Source: an uncultured bacterium | GTDB taxonomy: Bacteria > Verrucomicrobiota > Kiritimatiellia > RFP12 > UBA1067 | Length of the DNA stretch: 34,190 bases | Reading direction: 5' to 3' | Assembly: GCA_902779865.1 (NCBI GenBank) | Contig: CACZDG010000067.1 | Location: forward strand, 1 to 34,190 | Shown here: positions 29,422 to 34,190 of the stretch, piece after piece | Layout: each line of letters begins with the position of its first letter | Position numbering within the stretch: the first letter of the stretch is position 1 | Translations under genes and position numbers: made by a program | Notes under the pieces: model-generated | The model's database searches: none | Told to the model about the DNA's origin: nothing | The model's input: the letters and a program-made list of their open reading frames with translations, nothing else

Positions 29422-31791
29422 CGCCTCCAGCCACACGAATCCCGGCACCTTCTCCTTCGCCTCCTCCGCTGGCGCGCGGAACAGGTCGTTCACGCATACG
29501 CGGCTTGGCGATTCGCCCTTGATCATGCCTCCGCAGGTGACGAAATACGTCTCCTCGCCGGATTCCTGCAGCGCGTCGGGAAGATCAGGCAGACGCACGG
29601 TCGCGGTCGTCCCCTTCGGCACGGACACCTTGACCTCGATCCCGCCGTCCACGCGCCGCCATGCGACGCGGATGTCGCCGCCCGGGACGGCGTGGCTCAC
29701 CTTCACCCAGTCGAGTCCCGGCAGGAACTCCGGCGCGACGGTGAACGTCTTGAATCCCGGTGCCGTGCGCTTGATGCCGCCGAGCGAGCCGTAGAACCAG
29801 TTCACGATGTCCGCCATCATGAAGTGGTTGAAGGACGATCCCTCGCGGCAGTCCCACGCCTCGTGGCAGGTCGTGTTGCCCTTCGCGACCATGTACCCGT
29901 AGCCGGGCTTCGTCGTGTCCGCCGTCATCTCGAAGATCACGTCGCTGCAGCCGTTCTCGGCAAGCACCTGGAGAAGATACGGATAACCGATCTCGCCCGT
30001 GCCCACCGCGCCGCGCCCGCGCACGTCCTCCACGATGTTGGAGACAATCGCCGCCGTCTCGGCCGGGTCGGCGAGCCCGAACGCGAGCGCCATCGCGTTC
30101 GCGGTCTGCGAATTGTTTTCGTAACAGTGCCCCTGCGGATTCCACCACTTCGCGTTGAACGCCTTCTTGATGTTCGCGGCCTCCGCGCGGAACGCGGCCG
30201 CCTCGTCCTTCTTGCCAAGGATGTCGGCGCACTTCGCGAGCGTCGCGGCGTTGAGGTAGTAGAAGGCCGTGGCGGTGAAGTCGATGGATGTCTTGCGGAG
30301 CGGGCGCTTCTCGGTGGAGACGGTCTGCTGGTACCAGTCGCCGAGTCCGCCGGGCGTGATGAACCTCCCGCGCTTCTCGTTCTGCGACTGCGAGCGGATG
30401 TACTTGTGGTAGGCGACCATGTTCTTCCAGTAATCGCGGATGAGCGACGTGTCGCCGGTCCATTCGTACTGCTGCCAGGGAATCTGGATGATCGACGAAC
30501 CCCATTCGATCGAATGGCGGAATCCGCCGCGGAACACAGTGTACTCCGGCGCAATGTCCGGCACCATCCCGTCCGCGAGCTGTGAATCGGCAAGGTCCAT
30601 GCACGTCTTCGCGAACATCGCGTCCGCATTCCAACCCCAGCGGATCTGGTCGGCGTGGATATGGTCCTGCTCCTGCCAGCCGAGCTTCTCGCGGTGCGGA
30701 CAGTCCGTAAACACGCTCTGCATGTTGGAGCGCTGCGCCCACCAGCAGATGTCGTGAATCTGGTTCAAAAGCTTGATCGAGCACTCGAACGTGCCCGCAC
30801 GCGGCGCGTCCGCCATCACCACGCGCGCCTCAGACGAAACGAGCGTCGGCAACTTCCCGCCCTTCTCCGCCGCAAAGAGGCGCACCTTCATGTAGCGGAA
30901 ACCGTAGTAGAAGAACGGCGGCGTAAACGACTCGTCGCCCGTGCCCGCGAGCGTGAACGCGCAGCGCGCGGCCGTGCCGTGGTACTCGCCCGGCTTCTTC
31001 GTAATGCGCGTCTCACCCGGTCGGAGCGGAATCTCGGAGAACTCAATCTCCACGCGGCTCCCGCGCGGGCCTTTCGCGACAACCGTCGGCACGTACGCGG
31101 CGTTCTGCCCGAAATCGACCGTCAGCTCGTCGTCCGACACGCGCATCGTCCGCACGGGCTTATGCACCTCCTGCAACCGACACACAAACGGGGCCTCCCT
31201 CAACTCGCCCTTCGGCGCCTCCGCCACTTCGGGGTGGCGGGCTTCCATGCCCGCGTCCGCCACCACCCGATGATCAATATCATCCCCGCTGTACACGTGC
31301 GTGCGCACAACCTCGCTCGGCGACACCTTCCACCCCTCCACCGACGACTTCACCACGCCGCCGACGATGAGCTTCTTCTCGCCCTCGCTGCCGACGAACT
31401 TCGTGTAGAGTCCCTTGCCAGGCTTCGGTACGTTGTACATCCCGTTACCGAGCGTGATGGCAAGCGTGTTCTCCACGCCCGCCTTGAGCGCGGGCGTGAA
31501 AACATTGTAGAAGCACGTCTTCGTCGAGCGCGTCCAGCCGGGGAGGTTGAACTCGTCGCCGCGCCCGAGGGGCTTGCCGTTCAGCGTGGCGACGTACTGC
31601 CCGAGACCGCAGATCGCGATCTCCACAGGGCCATCCCTCTCCACCTTGAACGTCGTCGTGAACCGCGGCGCCGCCGCGTTCAGCTCCTTCGGCTGCTCGA
31701 TCCACCGCGCGCCCTTGAAGAGCTCACCAGCGTCCTTTGCACTTGCCAACGCGGCGACCGCCGCCACCGCAACCATCATCATTTTTTTCAT
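29419..31791 (-). CDS. GH78 family alpha-L-rhamnosidase, secreted
   Basis: The 790-aa product has a signal peptide (about 1-18). N-terminal beta-sandwich domains follow, with GLGQYVATLNGKPLGRGDEF at about 62-81. The (alpha/alpha)6 catalytic barrel carries FTDCPHREKLGWQEQ (361-375), whose Asp363 and Glu368 fit GH78 catalytic positions, GGLGDWYQQ, and GNTTCHEAWDCREGSSFNH with Glu644 as the likely second catalytic residue. A C-terminal beta domain ends near residue 760. It hydrolyses alpha-L-rhamnosides in the periplasm or outside the cell. AGGAG lies six bases before the ATG. The last residues, VPGFVWLEA, are not typical of GH78 but are the usual start of the FAD family encoded next, and the amber stop here is in frame with that gene. 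Confidence 0.9.
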   Translation of the reverse strand: MKKMMMVAVAAVAALASAKDAGELFKGARWIEQPKELNAAAPRFTTTFKVERDGPVEIAICGLGQYVATLNGKPLGRGDEFNLPGWTRSTKTCFYNVFTPALKAGVENTLAITLGNGMYNVPKPGKGLYTKFVGSEGEKKLIVGGVVKSSVEGWKVSPSEVVRTHVYSGDDIDHRVVADAGMEARHPEVAEAPKGELREAPFVCRLQEVHKPVRTMRVSDDELTVDFGQNAAYVPTVVAKGPRGSRVEIEFSEIPLRPGETRITKKPGEYHGTAARCAFTLAGTGDESFTPPFFYYGFRYMKVRLFAAEKGGKLPTLVSSEARVVMADAPRAGTFECSIKLLNQIHDICWWAQRSNMQSVFTDCPHREKLGWQEQDHIHADQIRWGWNADAMFAKTCMDLADSQLADGMVPDIAPEYTVFRGGFRHSIEWGSSIIQIPWQQYEWTGDTSLIRDYWKNMVAYHKYIRSQSQNEKRGRFITPGGLGDWYQQTVSTEKRPLRKTSIDFTATAFYYLNAATLAKCADILGKKDEAAAFRAEAANIKKAFNAKWWNPQGHCYENNSQTANAMALAFGLADPAETAAIVSNIVEDVRGRGAVGTGEIGYPYLLQVLAENGCSDVIFEMTADTTKPGYGYMVAKGNTTCHEAWDCREGSSFNHFMMADIVNWFYGSLGGIKRTAPGFKTFTVAPEFLPGLDWVKVSHAVPGGDIRVAWRRVDGGIEVKVSVPKGTTATVRLPDLPDALQESGEETYFVTCGGMIKGESPSRVCVNDLFRAPAEEAKEKVPGFVWLEA

Positions 31792-31807
31792 TTGTTTCTC
31801 CTGTGAC

Positions 31808-31821
31808 AGAAAACGTTTGCA
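31808..31821. promoter_or_regulatory. Candidate LacI-family operator upstream of GH78
   Basis: AGAAAACGTTTGCA (TGCAAACGTTTTCT on the minus strand) contains the AAACGTTT palindrome typical of LacI/CcpA-type operators. It lies 17-30 nt before the GH78 ATG, where a repressor would block transcription. No LacI-type regulator is encoded in the window. Confidence 0.35.
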
Positions 31822-31905
31822 CCTTCAATTACACAATTCTTCGTGGCGTCAAGTTTATCATTTTCTCCTTTCGACGGCAATGGTTTTCCGGCAAGCGAAA
31901 AATAT

Positions 31906-31913
31906 GGTAAAAT
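31906..31913 (+). promoter_or_regulatory. Extended -10 element of the plus-strand phosphoesterase gene
   Basis: TG-G-TAAAAT: the TG lies at 31905-31906 and TAAAAT at 31908-31913. Seven bases separate it from the ATG at 31921, which is where transcription would start. There is no Shine-Dalgarno and no good -35 (TTTCCG). Confidence 0.4.
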
Positions 31914-31920
31914 ATGGGTC

Positions 31921-33084
31921 ATGCATTTCTTCCAGATATTTTTTCTTCTGCTGGGGCCGCTCTGCGCGGTTCTGGCGTACGCGACGCTCGTGGGGCCGCT
32001 CGGCCTCTCGCTCGGATGGCGGCGGGGGTTGCTCTATTCTCTGCTTGCGTTCTCGCTGAAGTTCACTTGGTACGCCCTGTTTGGGCGTAATATGTTTCTT
32101 CCCGAACTGCCAGAATGCGTAATCCACATACTTTCCGTCCTCTACGATTTCGTCCTCTTATCCGCAGTTGTCGGACTTCTCCGTGCCGTAATATCGGGAA
32201 CGGTGCGCCTTTTCGCACGTTTACGGACAGGATCGCCCGCACGAAAATACGGCGCGGAACAACCTCCAGTAAAAACTTGCTCGCGGAGGCGGTTCGTTTC
32301 CGGTGCGCTCGCGCTCGGAGCGGCAGGCGTGGCGGTCAAGGGCGTACACGACGGGATGCGCCTGCCAGACGTGAAGGAAGTATCGATAGACTTTCCCGAC
32401 CTTCCCAAGGCCTTCGACGGCTACCGCATCGTGCAGCTCTCCGACATCCACGCAAGTGCCGCCGCGCGCGCGAACCGCACCGCCGGTATCGTCCGACAGG
32501 TCAACGCCCTAAACCCCGACCTCGTCGCGATCACCGGCGATTTCGTGGACGGACCCGTCCACCTACGCGCCGCAGACGTGCTTCCGCTTGCAAAGCTCCG
32601 CGCCGCAGACGGCGTCGTCGGCTGTACCGGCAACCACGAATACTACTCCGGTTATGGGTACTGGCGGACTGTATTTCAGCGCTGCGGCATCAAGATGCTT
32701 GAAAACGACCGGCGCACCGTCAGACGCGGCGAAGACGCAATCGCAGTGATAGGGCAAAACGACCCAGTGAGCTTCGATACCGACATCACCGCCGCATGCT
32801 CCGGCGCTCCATCCTTCCGCGTCCTGCTCGCACACCGTCCCACGCACCTTGCGGAACACGCCACGTTCGGCATCCGCCTCCAGCTTTCAGGGCACACGCA
32901 CGGCGGCGCGATCCTGGGCTTCGACAGGTTAGTGGCGCGGGCGAACGAGGGTCACGTCCGCGGACTCTACCGCGAGAATGGGATAGCGCTCTACGTCAAT
33001 GCAGGCACCGGACAATGGGCCGGCTTCCCTACCCGCCTTGGCGTATCGCCTGAAATCACGTGCCTCACCCTGCGCCGACAGTAA
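31921..33084 (+). CDS. Membrane-anchored metallophosphoesterase (YkuE/YaeI-like)
   Basis: From ATG 31921 the product is 387 aa. Three or more hydrophobic segments occupy the first 100 residues. CSRRRFVSGALALGAAGVAV (about 120) resembles a twin-arginine-like start but lies internally. The phosphoesterase domain has LSDIHAS, VAITGDFVDG, GNHEYYSGYG, LLAHRP and SGHTHGG, with all metal ligands present, and ends YVNAGTGQWAGFPTRLG. Related YaeI proteins hydrolyse UDP-diacylglucosamine or other lipid phosphates at the membrane, so an envelope-lipid role is plausible but unproven. The frame extends upstream to 31843 without conserved residues and was rejected. Translation is probably leaderless. Confidence 0.88.
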   Translation: MHFFQIFFLLLGPLCAVLAYATLVGPLGLSLGWRRGLLYSLLAFSLKFTWYALFGRNMFLPELPECVIHILSVLYDFVLLSAVVGLLRAVISGTVRLFARLRTGSPARKYGAEQPPVKTCSRRRFVSGALALGAAGVAVKGVHDGMRLPDVKEVSIDFPDLPKAFDGYRIVQLSDIHASAAARANRTAGIVRQVNALNPDLVAITGDFVDGPVHLRAADVLPLAKLRAADGVVGCTGNHEYYSGYGYWRTVFQRCGIKMLENDRRTVRRGEDAIAVIGQNDPVSFDTDITAACSGAPSFRVLLAHRPTHLAEHATFGIRLQLSGHTHGGAILGFDRLVARANEGHVRGLYRENGIALYVNAGTGQWAGFPTRLGVSPEITCLTLRRQ

Positions 33085-33385
33085 CCTTTCGCCATTACTC
33101 GGCCTTGCCTAGCCGATTACCTGCTGCAGCTGCATGATGCGGAACTACTCGGCAAGTTTCTTGCCGTCCACGGCTTTCGCCGCGTAAACCAGCTCCTTGA
33201 CGTCGACTGCGACCACGGTCCTAAGTGCCATCCGCTTCTTCTCGACCCGGTCTATAACCGCCGCCTCGACGAGTTTTGCGGACATGCCACGTATGCCCTG
33301 CGTCAACGGAACGCCGCTATTGGAATGTCTGGTGTACCTCGGAAACTCGCTCGGCACGAGCCGTACGGACTCCGTCAGTCTTGAC
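33085..33385. other. Intergenic stretch between convergent genes
   Basis: A minus-strand frame at 33145-33357 from GTG (70 aa) ends VAVDVKELVYAAKAVDGKKLAE and has coding-like composition. It has only a weak GGAG twelve bases upstream and no recognised family. It may be a small gene or a remnant. A CGGC/GCCG inverted repeat near 33098-33116 is too weak to call a terminator. Confidence 0.4.
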
Positions 33386-34190
33386 TTACTTCACGCCATA
33401 GACGTACAGTCTCAGCGAATCTGGGCGAATCTGTCCGTTTGTGGATTCGTTTCCGGGGGCAAATATGCCTGTCGGATTGCCTAATCCGTTGATCACGACA
33501 TCGACAGGCTTGTTCGAAATGTTCCACACGCACACGGCGCTCGTGCCGTCATCGGCGATGAAGCGCTTGGCGATGATTCCGCCAGTAGAACGGGCAGCTT
33601 GCCCGTTCTGAACGGGCTGGCAGCCCGTTCTACTAGCGAAACCTTCATCGTCCACGAACCTGCCGCGCAAGAGGTACTTCGCGTGCGTACGCTGGAAGTC
33701 GGCCACGGCCTTCATGTAGGCGCTCGCGACGGCGGGCGGTTCGGCGTGCATCGCCTCGAGCGACGGCAGGTTCTTCACTTCGCCGTAGTCCTTCTTCGTC
33801 GGCACCTTGCCGTCGAGCGCGTACGTGCGGTCGGGCATGTAGCGGATCTCGATCTCGTGCCGGAGCCCGAACACGGCGGCGTAGTTCACGAAGGAGCGGA
33901 GCGTCATCGGCGTGGGGTTGCGCGTGGTGGTGACGAGTTCCGGGAACGTGTAGCGGAAGAGCTCGGGGAACGGCTCGGCATTCGCGCGCGACGTGGCGCG
34001 GCTCGCCTTCAGCACGTTGACGTCCCACATGAACGAGCCGGGCTGGCACGCGTGGAACATGCCGATGGTGTCGAGAAGCCCGTCGTGGAGTCCCTCGGTG
34101 AAGACGGCGAAGTCCTTGTCGGTTGCGTGCATTTCGTCCGCGATGCGCCGGACGAATCTGGGACGCTCCTCGCAGTGGCTGCGCCACGGG
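33386..34190 (-). CDS. DUF6259-like protein, C-terminal part (gene continues past window end)
   Basis: The minus-strand frame is open from the window edge to the stop at 33386, giving about 268 residues of the C terminus. Read from the edge it begins WRSHCEERPRFVRRIADEMH, then DKDFAVFTEGLHDGLLDTIG, FRYTFPELVTTTRNPTPM, FGLRHEIEIRYMPDRTYALDG, and a final beta domain (CVWNISNKPVDVVINGLG). I associate this pattern with DUF6259 glycoside-hydrolase-like proteins of Verrucomicrobia and relatives; function unknown, probably glycan-related. The Met at 34132 is internal. A 49-bp palindromic repeat (33585-33633) lies in frame and adds about 17 residues (RTGCQPVQNGQAARST). Confidence 0.75.
   Translation of the reverse strand, partial: PWRSHCEERPRFVRRIADEMHATDKDFAVFTEGLHDGLLDTIGMFHACQPGSFMWDVNVLKASRATSRANAEPFPELFRYTFPELVTTTRNPTPMTLRSFVNYAAVFGLRHEIEIRYMPDRTYALDGKVPTKKDYGEVKNLPSLEAMHAEPPAVASAYMKAVADFQRTHAKYLLRGRFVDDEGFASRTGCQPVQNGQAARSTGGIIAKRFIADDGTSAVCVWNISNKPVDVVINGLGNPTGIFAPGNESTNGQIRPDSLRLYVYGVK
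33585..33633. repeat. Palindromic repeat inserted in frame in the DUF6259-like gene
   Basis: Terminal arms GTAGAACGGGC and GCCCGTTCTAC are perfect inverted repeats. Inside are two hairpins, AGAACGGGCA-GCT-TGCCCGTTCT and GAACGGGCT-GGC-AGCCCGTTC. Such elements are normally intergenic; here the unit is read through without a stop, between the charged loop GRFVDDEGF and IIAKRF. Confidence 0.75.

Noticed and set aside
27103-30585. 1160-residue open frame on the plus strand
   Set aside because: It is antisense to the GH78 and FAD genes, has an Arg/Val/His/Ala-rich composition and no motifs; long antisense frames are expected in GC-rich coding DNA.

Overview
The window most resembles a GC-rich member of the Kiritimatiellota/Verrucomicrobiota-Lentisphaerota group that degrades plant-type polysaccharides and lives without oxygen. 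This is inferred from gene content only: GH106 and GH78 rhamnosidases, a family PF12831-like FAD oxidoreductase, a DUF6259-like protein, a Ser/Thr kinase next to an ECF sigma factor, an FGE-like protein fused to a Fibrobacter-type paralogous domain, a glycine-radical (anaerobic) ribonucleotide reductase, and a LamG/beta-helix surface protein. No rRNA, tRNA or CRISPR array was seen.

Layout. 1-2.9 kb: a 50-aa secreted-type peptide and an 814-aa beta-helix/LamG protein, each preceded by the same hairpin leader. 2.9-4.0 kb: gene-poor and repeat-rich. 4.0-5.0 kb (minus): a PIN toxin and its partner with a clear sigma-70 promoter, flanked by 24-bp direct repeats, then a second peptide of the first type with the same leader. 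5.1-10.5 kb (minus): pncC, a phosphoesterase, a YqiA-like esterase and a GH106 rhamnosidase, mostly overlapping. 10.6-18.1 kb (minus): a 77-aa orphan, a polytopic membrane protein, mlaE-queA, a DUF3127 gene coupled to prmC, and nrdD behind two NrdR-like boxes. 18.3-20.8 kb (minus): a DUF481 outer-membrane protein overlapping a B12-type radical SAM gene. 20.9-21.9 kb (plus): a bacterial-type poly(ADP-ribose) glycohydrolase. 21.9-22.7 kb: intergenic, with a gene remnant and a four-unit palindromic array. 22.7-31.8 kb (minus): GH78 rhamnosidase, FAD oxidoreductase, Ser/Thr kinase, ECF sigma factor and an FGE-like protein in one tight series. 31.9-33.1 kb (plus): a membrane-anchored phosphoesterase. 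33.4 kb to the end (minus): the 3' part of a DUF6259-like gene carrying an in-frame palindromic repeat.

How the genes fit together. Two rhamnosidase families, the FAD oxidoreductase and the DUF6259-like protein suggest use of rhamnose-containing glycans such as pectin side chains. The kinase and sigma factor are translationally coupled to the catabolic genes and may sense or control that activity. The most notable point is an amber codon separating the GH78 and FAD genes. Both are in the same frame, and the stop sits exactly where the conserved Glu of the FAD family's N-terminal motif is expected. This looks like a single fused secreted protein split by one base change, or one made by readthrough. 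Several promoters here have an extended -10 (TGnTAnnnT), and at least three place the transcription start at or next to a start codon with no Shine-Dalgarno, which suggests leaderless mRNAs.
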